In this document: positions 1-11,471 of the stretch, in pieces | How the letters are laid out: the number at the start of each line of letters is the position of its first letter | Numbering within the stretch: the stretch's first letter is position 1 | Source: Candolleomyces eurysporus | Lineage: Eukaryota; Basidiomycota; Agaricomycetes; Agaricales; Psathyrellaceae | Direction: 5' to 3' | Assembly: GCA_027579435.1 (NCBI GenBank) | Contig: JANBPK010000809.1 | Coordinates: 1-64,000 of the forward strand | DNA: 64,000 nt | Position numbers and translations under genes: made by a program | The notes under the pieces: model-generated | Seen by the model: only the letters and a program-made list of their open reading frames with translations | Told to the model about the DNA's origin: nothing | Database searches by the model: none

Positions 1-2072
1 CACCACCAGCACCCAGCTCAAGGTCCTCGAGAACATCTTCAAGCGCGACACAAAGCCCAATGCCGCACTCAGGAACGAGCTCGCTCTCCAGCTCGACATG
101 ACCGCCAGAGGTGTCCAGGTGCGTGTCCCCCCGTCCCCCGCCNGTCCACGCCCTGACCCCCGCGTCTCCCAGGTTTGGTTCCAGAACCGGTCAGTCGAGT
201 GCATCAGAAACGCTGGTAGAGACTCAACGTGTTTGCAGGCGCGCAAAGGAGAAGACAAAGTCGGCCAAGGCCACAAGTGCCGCCGCGGGCGGTTCCCGAC
301 CGACAGCACTTCTATCGCCCTCGTCCGCAGCGGCAAAACTGGAGGAGAGTCTGGATGAGAAGCCCTTGTCCCCCCTGTGCCCGTCGGAGTCCCCCATCCA
401 GCTGCCTGACGCGCCGCTCAAGGCCAACATGCCCCCCCNAGCTCCACCTCAACACGGATACCGCGAGCTCCTCGTGGCAAAACTCCCCTATTGACCCTCC
501 TGACAGTGCAGGATACCTCGGCCACCATAGCCGCTCGTCGCTCCTTGCTCATTCCGACCTCCTTAGTCTCCGCCGTGGATCACTCCCTGCTAACGCATTC
601 CCCCCCTCGTCTTTCAACAGCTCCCTGGACAGTCCCTGGCTCGAGCCTCTGGCACGCCGCCGATCAGTGGATGCAAGCCTTCAACGTCTGGCAGAGAACC
701 CTTACGCTGACTTGGCAAGAACCAAAAACACTGCCCTGTTTGGTGCACGTTTCGGCGTGGTGGGCAACGCACCACGGCACCAAAGCCGCATGTCCATCTC
801 CCGCCGACCTCCGCTCAACCACTTGTCCTCGGCACCCCAGGTCAACAATATCCGCCGATCGTCCATGGACTCGCGGGGGATGGGCCTTTCCCTTCGCACG
901 AACGCCCTGTCTCCGGCTCCATCGAATCCTCCCCTCAACATCTCCAGCCGTGCCTCTCTGCCTGATCATCGTCTTTGTGCCGTGAGTTCCCGAATCGTGG
1001 GCTCCCCTATCCCGGGACCGCTCCCTTCCCCCAATTTCTCCTTTGGCGCGGCAAGCACTCCCTCCATGGCTTCTCCAAGCTCGGCAGATAGCGAGCGCAA
1101 CTCTCCCGATTCACTAAGGTCGTTTTCCTACCCCGGCGGAAATGAGTTTGAGGACGACGGATTGTCGTCTCCCGGGTACGAGGTGTACTCGAGATTCAAT
1201 TCGATTGCCTCTGTCGCAACGAGTGAATCGAGCGTAAATAGCTCATATTATTCAGATTTTAGTGGATCTGGAGTCGATCCCCTCTTGGCGCATGATCTGC
1301 ACAATGCCAGTCGACGCAATTCCTGGTATGCACATGTTCTTGCTGGCCTTCCTGCCCGCATTTATTGACATTTGTTATTTTTTTTTCGCAGCTCGCCCGG
1401 TCAATTTTTGGATTTGAGTGACCTGGATGGAAGCGGTCAGTACGGTCTGCCAGAGACTCACCCGCTCAATGTGGGAGGATGCCCGAGCGACGACTATGGG
1501 ATTTCTGGCCCACAGGGCTTTGCCGTCCCAGAGTCGGCGAGCAACTCGTATCCCTCACCAGCTTCGACGATATCGGCTGGCAACAGCCCTCACGCTCTCA
1601 GTGCGGCATCAGTCGCCATCGCATCGCCGAACATTCCTATCTCCAGGGCAAGCGAACTGACGTTTGCACTCCAGAACAGTGCAGAACCGGTCAGTTGATA
1701 TCTGCGGCTCCTCCGCTTCAGAAGGTTGATCGTCCTTTCTTTTACCTTTTCTAGGCCGCCCAACCCTCCAGCGCCCAAGATCAATACGTCCCCCCTGTTC
1801 AGCCTGATCAACAAAAAGAATTGAGCGCAAACTTGGCAACACCATCAGCCGAAGACAGTTCTGTGGTTGCATCGACAACGCTCTATCAAGAGCAGGATCT
1901 GGGAACGCAGGGCCAGTATACGTACACGTCCCTCCCTGAATGTTACACCCCAGATGGGCACCCGTCCATGCCTATTAGTGCCACTGGCGTTTCCGCCGCA
2001 CTGTACAATGCTTACGGGGATATGAATGCCCCTTTGCAGCTCAACGTCGAGGGTTTCCCGACCTATGCTTGA
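1..2072 (+). CDS. Homeodomain transcription factor, 5' end cut off by the window edge
   Basis: The first bases encode helices 1 and 2 of a homeodomain, read in frame from base 2 (TQLKVLENIFKRDTKPNAAL). An intron at 119-171 and another at about 188-238 interrupt recognition helix 3, which reads VWFQNRRAKEKTK after splicing. WFQNRR is the diagnostic DNA-contacting motif, so this is a nuclear sequence-specific DNA-binding protein. The rest is a long Ser/Pro/Asn-rich tail without a recognisable domain, as usual for fungal homeodomain regulators. Further introns lie at about 1327-1390 and 1689-1754. The final exon ends in LNVEGFPTYA and TGA-type stop at 2070-2072. The N at 439 must be dropped to keep the tail in frame. 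The start codon and promoter lie outside the window. It does not look like a mating-type HD1/HD2 pair, as no partner gene is visible. Confidence 0.9.
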
Positions 2073-5000
2073 TTTATTGCTTTCTCGGACTTTTGCCTCT
2101 CGGACTTTGACCCCTCCCAGCCTGCCTTCGTCGTCGTGCGGTCTTCCCCTCCCCTTTTTATTTGTCCCTCTGCGAGCTATCCCCCGTTCTTTGGTCTGTT
2201 TTTTTTTTNAACCCCTCCCGTATCCCCCCTCTTAATTGGCGGTCGTTATGTTCGATGCCTAATCATTCATCATACTCACTCCTTCGTTCCCCTGCCTCGC
2301 GCTGCACCTGCATTTGTGCACGCCTCTTTATGGATCGCTCTCGTCCTCCGAGATTCTTGATGCCTCGCTCCTTCGATCAATTCAAACTCATCCTAGCTCT
2401 CTATCGGCCACGCATATGACCGTATATCATGCCTAACCAACTAATCTGCTATCCACGGATTGCAAACCCGCCACCTCTTTTGTGCTTTCCTTACTTATTT
2501 CTCATTAGCTATCTTTCCAATGCTACTGTACTTTTAATTTTTAACTTTGCACCATCGTTCGTTATTTCTCATGGAGTCTTTTCCTTGTACATCTAGTACC
2601 GCTTCGTGCCACTTGTTTTACTGTCCTTTTTTACGATCCCGTCTACAAACACTGTACCCTGCGCTCGTTTCTACCGTTTCGTCTTTCTTTCTTTGGTCCC
2701 TCTTGCCTCTCTTTGAACTATAGCGTACAAAGCAAATTGTAGTGACATAACTGTTCCCCCTCCATACCTTATGTTTATATCTAGTCGATTGCTATCCTGT
2801 CCTGTTTGTCGTACACCTAATGTTGTTTTGGAGTAGAACCTATCCAAGTTCAGTCAATCCTGGAGCCACAAAGTATACCTACAATGCACGGTTCGCGGGA
2901 GGACGCGAGGGCAGTGGCTCACTTATCCCCGTGTCTTCGGGGTAGGTGATGGCAGCTGTAGGGACGCGCTCCAATCATCGTGGCTCAACAAGCCCCGACC
3001 TCAGTCTGCCGATCGTCGAGTGGCACAGAACCCGCTGAGGCAGCAAAAAATGTCCTCGGGCTCAGAGGATATCGAGGGAACGCAGCGCCCGATTTAGTGC
3101 AGCCGTGTTTAGACCCACTGTAAGCCCGACGCAGGTTTGTATAGAACAGATGATGATGGGCAGGTTGATGGGCGTGACAGAAGATGAGCTTTTTAGCATC
3201 TAAGCGAACCGAATTGCAAAAAACATTCAGAAGAAAAAAGACAAATGACGATATGGAACTGTGAAGGGCCAGAGAGAAAGAAGTGACCATTTGGGGCCAA
3301 GATATGACGGTTCACCAAGGGGGAATAGCCCAGAACACGCTTGCTATGAGGAACGTGACAGCCTTTAGTCACCCCCCCNTCACCCCCTTTCCGGGCTTCC
3401 GTTGCTGTTTCGAGGATAACGTTAATTCAAATACGGCAGCTGCCAATTCAGCGGGACACGGACAGTTAACGTTTTGAACTCTGAAGGAGGACGGGCAAAA
3501 AGGAAAAAGGACGGCTGATAAGTTGTGGACGGGTTTGGAAAACACGCTCATTCGGCGTTGTTTGCTGGATGGGATGAGAAAGGAATGGTGATTAAAGGGA
3601 AGGAGAGTCAGACGACTAGTACAGCATGCCACATGCCACAGGTGCGATTACAGAGGACGCCAGGACAGTTAAAGGTATTCCGGAAAGCCGTTTAGAATAG
3701 CCCTCCTGGTAAGCCGTCCGACCTTCGTGCGTTATGTTTTACTGCCTTTGCCCTCTCGCAGTATCTGGCTGTTTGGTGTATATCATCCGTTGGACGGAAA
3801 GGGAACGGATTGTGAGCCAAAACATGGTGGGTGACGGGGTTTGACCGCTCTTGAATCACATCAAGCTCGTTTGAAGGGATGAATGGAAGTCCAGGACAGA
3901 GAAAGAAAAGTCGCCGTTTGAGCCCTTTTGATAGTGTTTGGACGGCCTCGCGCCGTGTATATATGTGTGGAGTGGCAGTGGGTACGTTAAGCCCAGAGCC
4001 CAGGTGACAAAGCTCGCAGGATTCGAGACAGAAAGGAGGTGTTAGAATCAATTTTCGACACCGCTTCAACGACGTTCAGAACCACCGTCGCGGAGGTCTC
4101 GTGAAACCGAAGCCATATTCCGGCCAAAAGGCGTTACATAGATTGTGAAATAGGCTTATTGCCTATATACTACCGACAGGATAGCCTCGAGCTCGAGCCA
4201 CTGCCAGCATGATTTGCGAGGGCCGGACGAGGCTCCTTAAATCGCGATTTTCGACCACTGGAGCCCTCAAAGGAAGGGAATTCGAATCACCGTTTGACCT
4301 TTGCCCGTTGAAAATCCCTCGAGTGAAATTCCAACAAGCTGAGCTGAGTCGAGCTTTGAAAATCCGTCACACACACATCGAGACGAAGGAAACAGTGGCA
4401 GGTAATTATGACGATCCCCCGCTCTGACGTTGACGACCATATTCCAGCACCAAACGACAAGCCGCAAGAAATAGTCTCAGCCATTGTAACCGACGTTGAC
4501 AGAGAAGGCGGAAGTATCGGTTGTTTATGTTCAACTTGTTGTCAAGCTCTTCGCGAATTGACATTAATTCGATGTGTTGACAGCATCGACAGTGGCCGCC
4601 CTGTAACCGAGCACATATGGTCGTCGAAGGCAACGCCGTCGGCAACTGTTGAAATAGTTGCTTTTCTTGGCCGTTTCAGCCATGAGAGACCTTCAATGAT
4701 TTGGCCAGAACCTCCGGTGCTCAGAGTGCGGACATAGGAGGATTCCGCGGAGTGGAGTGGGTAAGGCACGGTCGCGCGGTGAAGACGAGCTTTTCAGATC
4801 CGCTTTCAGAAGGTGCAAGCTAGGAAGCGCTGGCCGCAGATAGCAAGAACATCAAGAGAAGTGCGATAAGAAGAACCCGCAGGCGATTCTATCGCTGATT
4901 CGCTATCAGACCACTGTGCGGGGTACTGGAATGTAGGACCACTGAAAAGGCTCGGATAATCCTGTCAACGGATGTTCGCAGAGACTTTAACCTCCGTGAA

Positions 5001-5818
5001 GGTTGTCGACATGATCGATGTCACTTACGTACTTGGCTGGTTGTTACCTACCTGGTGTATAGTTTAGCAGACAAGTATCTCGTAAACGAGTCTGACCTGG
5101 TCCGGCTCACCTCAATTCGCAGCACTTTGTTCGTCCGTTGTTGAATGTGAGCCGTAAGGCTACCATATGTAGGACGAGTGAGATTAGCACATTAAGCCTT
5201 ACCCTCAGCCGGCCCAAGAAAATGAGGATAGTGTGGGGAATTCCGTGGTTCCGCTGTGGGCTGCGACTCGGAAACTTTTAGCGAGCCAGGCGCCTAATGA
5301 GCTGGCTGCCACGTGATTTACAAACATCAGCGCCTCACTAGCGGTCCGACACCTTTCAAGTTGTGACGTTAACAATGTCTACCAGCGCTTCAATCATTGC
5401 TCTGAGTATTGTGGAAAACGCCCACCGTCAAAGAAAAAAATCTTCAGGAATCTCTGCAATAGCTTTCGACTTTCCTGGCCTCACGTCATAGACGGACTTC
5501 TGGCAACAGTGTTGCTCGAGCTGTTCAGATGACTTTAATATTGCGGCCTCGTGGTTCCGTGAAGAGGCCTTCAACTCCTGCTGTAATCGTTTCCCGTTGT
5601 TGTTTGCAACATTCAACGCACGCGGTTGAAAAGGCATGGTCAAATAGTCGCCTCGCTGCTGCCGCATGGCGACTTACCTCAGGGTCGTCACAGTCACCGG
5701 TTCATCTGTGAAGGGGCATTTACTTCTGACGTCCTTCACTTCTTGCCATATCTCTGAGCAGCCGGACCTCTGACCACCCCTTCACTGCTCACTACCCGCT
5801 CTTGGATCGAGAGTAATC
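2073..5818. other. Intergenic stretch, no supportable gene
   Basis: About 3.7 kb follows the homeodomain gene. The first few hundred bases are pyrimidine-rich and look like 3' untranslated sequence. Open frames here are all short (none above about 125 codons), overlap each other on both strands, and carry no recognisable motif or consistent splice structure. A 79-codon minus-strand frame at 5428-5667 is the most protein-like but is unsupported. I see no RNA gene, repeat array or transposon end. Confidence 0.6.
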
Positions 5819-7385
5819 ATGGCCAGCAGGAACAGTCGCAGTACCCTGAAGGAACAGCTGCAGTCTCGCGCGAACGTGTACGAATTTGAAAAGCCGAAAC
5901 TTGTCTTTCCGCCGTCTCCTACCAGCAGCTGTACCATTGCACCGTCGTCGCCTCGTGAAGATGACTTAATGAAGAGCGATACAGAGGGCTGGGCGACGTC
6001 GACTTCATTCACCGTCACACCAGCTGTCACTATCACCGATCTGCCGTTGGTCCCGCTTCTGGAACTGCAACCCGAGACGAGGATGGAGATCACTGCGAAA
6101 GCTGCGGCGTCTCCTGATATACTTGCAATTGCACAGCTGCAGGCGTCGATGAAGGATGCTTTGCAGGGGCTGGCCAAGGCTTTCAACCAGATCGAAACCC
6201 AAACTGAGCGCATGAACCAGCTTACTTTGGAAATCAAAGCAAGGGAGCAGGTCAGAATGGAATCTCAACCTAACATACCTCGTCAATTGATGTCTTTATT
6301 TAGCTGGAGGCCCTTAGAAACGAGCTCGAGACACAAATCAGGCAACAGAAGGAAGAGTTAGACGCCCTTAAACAAACTTTGGAAACCAGAATAACGGAGG
6401 TGGTGACCAACCATATCAAATCCCAGGTATATGATATGATCAAGGAGTCGCTGGCGACTGTGATAGAAGACAAAGTGCGCGAAGAGGTATGACTTTCTAA
6501 ACAACCACGCGATTCCACTGCTTGACGGATGGAGAGAACAGCTTTCCCGTCAGATTCCAGATCACTTGAGGCAGACCGGGCATGACCACGAAAGGCAAAT
6601 TTTAGAGACAAAGACGAATCTTCACAACTCGTAAGGAACTTAACGTACATTCTCCGACCAACCTTCTGATTCCGAACAGGGAGGCTCGTCGGTACAATGC
6701 AAGTTTAGAGTCGGCTTCGCTGACAGCGCCCCTGCGCCCTCTGCTNGCGTCCTGTCCCCACTCCGGAGCAGTCCCCGTACCCAATTCTTGTGACCTCGGC
6801 CACGGACTCCATGCCAAACAGTGCTGCTATTCCTTTTTACTCCTTCCCGCACGCGCCTGCGCCGACGCCGATCAGGAGGACTCGGTCAAACATTCCCAGT
6901 GCGATATCTCGCAGCCAAAGCTTGCAGCCGATACCGTCCACTCCTGCAGCCAGTGCACTGTTTCCAAAGGATTTGAAGTCGCTATTCTCGTTAGGGCCTG
7001 ATGCTACACGGACTCTCTTGCGAGAATACGGTCTTCAGAGCACCATGTCCTCCCCTGTGGTAGAAGAGATCAAACTTAAGGGTTTTAAACCTTCTAGTGA
7101 GCCTCAGTCACCCTTACCAGCATTCCAGGCCCCTCGGTCCCTGAGCCCCATTCCCGGAGAGTATGAGTCGGAAGAAGACGTGAAAGCTCATGTCGAAGAT
7201 ATGAATACTTTCATGACCCACATTGGGGTGTGTATGAGCGATACAGGTCGTTTGCCGGCACCAGTCTAACTTTTATCTTCCAGGTCCCCTTTTTGATGGT
7301 ACCTCCTCCTAAATCCAAAGAAACGAATGCAGATAGGCGTCGCAAATTAGCGCCTCTAGTTATTAATACTTCGTGCCTTCGCTGA
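5819..7385 (+). CDS. Conserved hypothetical coiled-coil protein, about 450 residues
   Basis: Five exons are supported: 5819-6250, 6304-6486, 6542-6630, 6680-7227 and 7284-7385. With the spurious N at 6746 removed they sum to a multiple of three and give about 450 residues. Residues roughly 110-230 are heptad-like and rich in Glu, Gln, Lys and Leu (for example NELETQIRQQKEELDALKQ), predicting a coiled coil. The C-terminal half is Ser/Pro-rich, with a short acidic segment (EYESEEDVKAHVEDMNTFM) followed by a basic tail (KSKETNADRRRKLAPL). I recognise no catalytic domain; a structural or adaptor role is only a guess. Its 3' end from 7093 onward is included in the downstream tandem duplication, which left a broken copy of this tail at 9117-9420. 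Confidence 0.75.
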
Positions 7386-7759
7386 AACCATCCCCACTTG
7401 TTGCGCCCTGCCGAATTTCAACCACGGTCCGTTTTCACGATTCCAGTCTTTTCTTTTTTGTACTATTAGTATATGTGCTATGTTGCCTGAACTCTGTTCT
7501 GTCACCATGCTTGAGCTTGTTGCTAGTTACGCCAGACTTCGAAGCCACTACGAGTCTTCGGAAAGGTTATAAATTGCCTTTTGGAGCATTAGCTGGTGCG
7601 ACCATCTGAATCAGGCTGTGCATCGTAGTGCATCATAGGTAAGTAATGGGCGCCAAACTCTATCATCCTTCTTGACTCTGTCCAGCATCTTGCTGGCATA
7701 CTAGCCCTTCTTTCTACCATCTGCACGTATGCCTGAAGCTTGAAGATCATCGGATACCA
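7386..7759 (+). promoter_or_regulatory. Promoter and leader of GT17 copy A
   Basis: This 374-base spacer lies between the coiled-coil gene stop and the GT17 start. It holds a TATAAA at 7568-7573, about 190 bases before the ATG. A 5' splice site-like catag|gtaagt near 7639 suggests an intron in the leader, which would explain the distance. The same arrangement is found in the second duplication unit, with TATAAA at 9592-9597 and catag|gtgagt near 9663, so each gene copy carries its own promoter. Confidence 0.5.
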
Positions 7760-9094
7760 ATGACAACCATCACATGGCGCCGCAGACCCCTAATCATCGT
7801 CTTCTCCATCTTGTTCACCACCGCACTTGTCTATCTCATCGCCCACAACCGGTATCAGATCCAGAACACTCTTTCATATGCAACCCGACCAATTTGGGAC
7901 AAGGACAAAGCTCCAAACGATGTTATCCCCCATTACTATTCCGAAGGCCTGAAGATTGACAGCCATGCCTGCGGACTCCATGGATGGAAGCAGCGAAAAG
8001 ATGCGAGCAAAGTGAAAGTACTCGACTCGGTTCTCATGAGCAGCGAACTCGATCTGCTAGAGATTCGCCTCAACGAGCTCGATTCGGTCGTCGACTACTT
8101 CCTAATTGTCGAGTCGAACACAACCTTCACAGGACTTCCAAAGGAGACATTCTTTGCGAACAATCGTGACAGGTTCTCGAAGTTTGCTCACAAAATCGTC
8201 TATCGTTTGTACGTTGGCATTGTCCAGAACACCCAGCGATAATTATTAACTTTAGTTTCATAGCTTACCAGGATACGCTTTGAAATCTGGCCAATCGGCC
8301 TGGGATGTTGAAGCCCTCACCCGAGATACGATGAGCGCCCTTCTCCGCTCACAAATGTCCACATTCCCTTCGGGTACACAAAGCCTAGTGCTCATGTCCG
8401 ACCTAGACGAGATCATAGCCGAACACACTGTCCGCCTGCTGAGAGCTTGCGACTTTGGGTCCGCCATCCATCTCCAACTGCGGGATTTCATGTACAGGTA
8501 CGCCGCGCTCGTTGCTATGATCTGGCGCATCATTATGGTCTAACGTCACCATACTGCTGCGCGTACAGCTTCGAGTGGAATCTAGGACTCTCAAGTTGGC
8601 GCGCTAGCGCCCGCATCTGGCAGTCCGAAAGTTACTACAGCCATGACAAGGGCCCTGAAACCATGTTGGCAGACTCTGGATGGCATTGTAGCTTCTGCTT
8701 CAGGACCATCCCGGAGTATATCATGAAGATGAAGGGGTACTCTCATGCGGATCGCATTGGTGGTCGAATCAACCTCCTCGACCCCAAACGTATTCAGGAT
8801 ACGATCTGCAGAGGACGGGACATATTCGGCATGCTTCCCGAAGCCTACAGCGTAAGTCCTGCATAACATGTCACGGAGCCCCCAAATACGCTCGCTAACT
8901 TCCTGTTTACAGTATGTTAAATTCTTTTCCCAGCTGAATCTTGAACCGTACGTATTGTTATTGTTTTTCGATGAGTAGCTTGACTTAACGTTCTCTGCAG
9001 ATCAAAAACAGCCATCGGGCTTCCTCGGTACCTTCTGGAGCACGCAGACAAGTTCAAATTCCTTTTACCTGGGGGTTGCAAACGAGAGTCGTGA
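7760..9094 (+). CDS. Family 17 glycosyltransferase (beta-1,4-N-acetylglucosaminyltransferase-like), copy A
   Basis: Five exons (7760-8208, 8264-8497, 8569-8851, 8913-8947, 9001-9094) sum to 365 codons. Residues about 9-28 form one hydrophobic segment after a basic stretch ([20 protein letters not shown]), a type II membrane anchor that suggests Golgi location. The lumenal part has the GT17 signature: [20 protein letters not shown], the DxD-like SDLDEII, and [10 protein letters not shown] followed by [10 protein letters not shown]. In animals the family (MGAT3) adds the bisecting GlcNAc to N-glycans. The fungal substrate is unknown, so only the family-level activity is inferred. It has a near-identical neighbour at 9797-11121 produced by tandem duplication. 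The frame is intact and splice sites are canonical, so it is likely functional. Confidence 0.88.
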
Positions 9095-9116
9095 TGCCTG
9101 TAGCTGCGTGAACCGA

Positions 9117-9420
9117 TCTAGTGAGCCTCCGTCACCCTTACCAGCATTCCAGGCCCCTCGGTCTCTGAGCCCCATTCCCGAAGAGTATGACTCGGAGGAA
9201 GACGTGAAAGCTCGTGTCGAAGATATGAATACCTTCATGACACACATTGCAATATGTATGAGCGACACAGGTCGTTTACAGACACCAGTTTGACCTTTGA
9301 ATCTTCCAGGTTCCTTTTTTGATGGTACTTCCTCCTAGAACCAAAGAAACGAATGCAGATAGGCGTCGCAAATTAGCGCCTCTAGTTATAAATACTTCGT
9401 GTCTTCACCGAAACCATCCC
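9117..9420 (+). pseudogene. Orphan 3' fragment of the coiled-coil gene, carried by the duplication
   Basis: This stretch copies the last exons of the gene at 5819-7385 (SPLPAFQAPRSLSPIPEEYD, then EDVKARVEDMNTFMTHI). It has no upstream exons and no start of its own; the sequence before it is the 3' end of GT17 copy A. The donor of the original last intron (ggg|gtgtgt at 7227) has become gcaatatg here, so the intron could no longer be spliced and the frame stops at about 9291-9293. The downstream exon remnant (PPRTKETNADRRRKLAPL) is still recognisable. It is best read as a non-functional by-product of the duplication. Confidence 0.85.
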
Positions 9421-9796
9421 ACTTGTTACACTGTGCCGAATTTCAATCACTGTCCGTTTTCACGATTCCAGTCTTTTTTTTTTTCTCTGTTAGTATATGT
9501 GTTATGTTGCCTGAACTCTGTTCTGTCATTATGCTTGAACTTGTTGCTTGTTACGCCAGACTTCAAAGCCACTACAAGTCTTCGGAAAGGTTATAAATTG
9601 CCTTTTGGAGCATTAGCTGGGTGCGACCATCTGAATCAGGCTGTGCATTGTAGGCATCATAGGTGAGTGATGGGCGCCGGGGTCAAACTCCATCATCCCT
9701 CTTGACTCTGTCCAGCATCTTGCTGGCAAACTAGCCCCTCTTTCTACCATCTACACGAATAGTATGCCTCAAGCTTGAAGATAATATCGGGTACCA

Positions 9797-11121
9797 ATGG
9801 CAACCTTCACATGGCGCCGCAGGCCTTTAATCATCGTCTTCTCCGTCTTGTTCACCACCGCACTTGTCTATCTCATCGCCCACAACCGTTATCAAATCCA
9901 GAACACTCTTTCATATGCAACTCGACCACTATGGGACAAGGATACCGCTCCAAACAACGTTATTTCCCATTACTATTCCGAGGGCCTGAAGTTTGACAGC
10001 CATGCCTGCGAGCTCCATGGATGGAAGCAGCGAAAAGATACGAGCAACGTGAAAGTACTCGACTCGGTTCTCATGAGTAGCGAACTCGATCTGCTAGAGA
10101 TTCGCCTCAACGAGCTCGATTCGGTCGTCGACTACTTCCTGATTGTCGAGTCGAACGCAACCTTCACAGGACTTCCCAAGGAGACATTCTTTGCGAACAA
10201 TCGTGACAGGTTCTCGAAGTTTGCTCACAAAATCGTCTATCGTTTGTGCGTTGCCGTTGTCCAGAACATCCAGCGATGATCATTAACTTTAATTCCATAG
10301 CTTACCAGGATACGCTTTGAAATCTGGCCAATCGGCCTGGGATGTTGAAGCCCACACCCGGAATACTGTGACCGATCTTCTCAGGTCACGAATATCCAAC
10401 TTCCCCTCGGGTACACAAACCCTAGTGCTCATGTCCGACCTGGACGAGATCATAGCCGACCACACCGTCCGCCTGCTGAAAACTTGCGACTTTGGAACCT
10501 CCATCCATCTCCAACTGCGGGATTTCATGTACAGGTACGCAGCACTCGTTACCATGATCATCATATGCTAACGTCACCATACTGTTACGCGCACAGCTTT
10601 GAGTGGTATCTAGGACTCACAAGCTGGCGCGCCAGCGCCCAGATCTGGCGGGCTAACAGCTATTACCGCCATTCCAAGAGCACCGAAACCATTTTGGCAG
10701 ACTCTGGATGGCACTGTAGCTTCTGCTTCAGGACCATCCCGGAGTATATCATGAAGATGAAGGGGTACTCTCATGCGGATCGCATTGGTGGTCGGATCAA
10801 CCTCCTCGACCCCAAACGCATTCAGGATATAATTTGCAAAGGACGGGACATATTCGGTATGCTTCCCGAAGCTTACAGCGTAAGTCCTACTTGGCAAGTC
10901 ACGGAGCCCCCCAATCACACGCTGACTCCCTGTTTACAGTATGTCAAGTTCTTTTCCCAGCTGAATCTTGAACCGTACGTATTGTTATTGTTTTTCGATG
11001 AGTAGGTCGGCTTACCATTCTCTGCAGATCAAAATCGGCCATCGGGCTTCCTCCGTACCTTCTGGAGCACTCGGACAAGTTTAAATTCCTCCTACCTGGG
11101 GGTTGCCAACGAGAGTCATGA
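9797..11121 (+). CDS. Family 17 glycosyltransferase, copy B
   Basis: Exons 9797-10245, 10301-10534, 10597-10879, 10940-10974 and 11028-11121 have exactly the same lengths as those of copy A and again give 364 residues. The membrane anchor, the SDLDEII motif and the [10 protein letters not shown] block are all kept, and no stop or splice site is broken. By eye the first 148 residues differ at about 12 positions, while the middle region differs far more: the segment after FEW (copy [16 protein letters not shown], copy B RANSYYRHSKSTETI) has about 11 changes in 30 residues. The following roughly 64 residues have only two. This may reflect altered acceptor specificity or patchy gene conversion. 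Function beyond the family is not known. Confidence 0.88.
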
Positions 11122-11149
11122 TACCGCTGCATGAACGCGGTGGAACCGA

Positions 11150-11471
11150 CTGTATTAACATATTCGAGTATCTAGATATCAAATGTCTTTGATATATCCA
11201 TACCTTTCTCGAAATGCCAGCCTATTTATTATACGGAGTCTAGTGAATGTGATCTGTGAACGTGTGCTGAAATTCCAAAACCTCAACTAAAGCTATAATC
11301 ATTGCATTGAAAATAATTTATAAAATGGTATTATATGCCGCGAATTCGAAACTAATATGCTAAGGTACCAATGAACGGTCGGGGTATGAGTTGCTTATTA
11401 GTATGGCTTGAAAGAGGTGGATATCGGATGATAGGTAGTACAATGGAAGCGTAAACGATCGTCAAAACATA
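11150..11471. other. Intergenic, AT-rich
   Basis: About 320 bases between the 3' ends of GT17 copy B (+) and the BRCT gene (-). The sequence is AT-rich with several AATAAA-like strings, consistent with two converging 3' ends. I see nothing else in it. Confidence 0.5.

Larger units (their letters stand above)
7093..9116 (+). repeat. Tandem duplication, unit 1 (about 2,024 bp)
   Basis: This unit covers the last part of the coiled-coil gene, the spacer and all of the first GT17 gene. It aligns collinearly with 9117-11149. The left boundary is marked by a shared tctagtgagcc at 7093 and 9117. The right boundary is near a shared aaccga at 9111-9116 and 11144-11149. Both units are in the same orientation and directly abut, with small length differences from indels. 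Confidence 0.9.
9117..11149 (+). repeat. Tandem duplication, unit 2 (about 2,033 bp)
   Basis: Second direct copy of 7093-9116. It contains the orphan tail, a copy of the promoter/leader and GT17 copy B. Substitutions are scattered across the unit, so the duplication is not a recent perfect copy or an assembly duplicate. Confidence 0.9.

Noticed and set aside
3369..4069. Minus-strand frames of 87 and 125 codons after the homeodomain gene
   Set aside because: No motif, no joining exons, and one depends on an N beside a C run.
5428..5667. 79-codon minus-strand frame before the coiled-coil gene
   Set aside because: Slightly helical composition, but no start context, homologue or splice partner could be supported.
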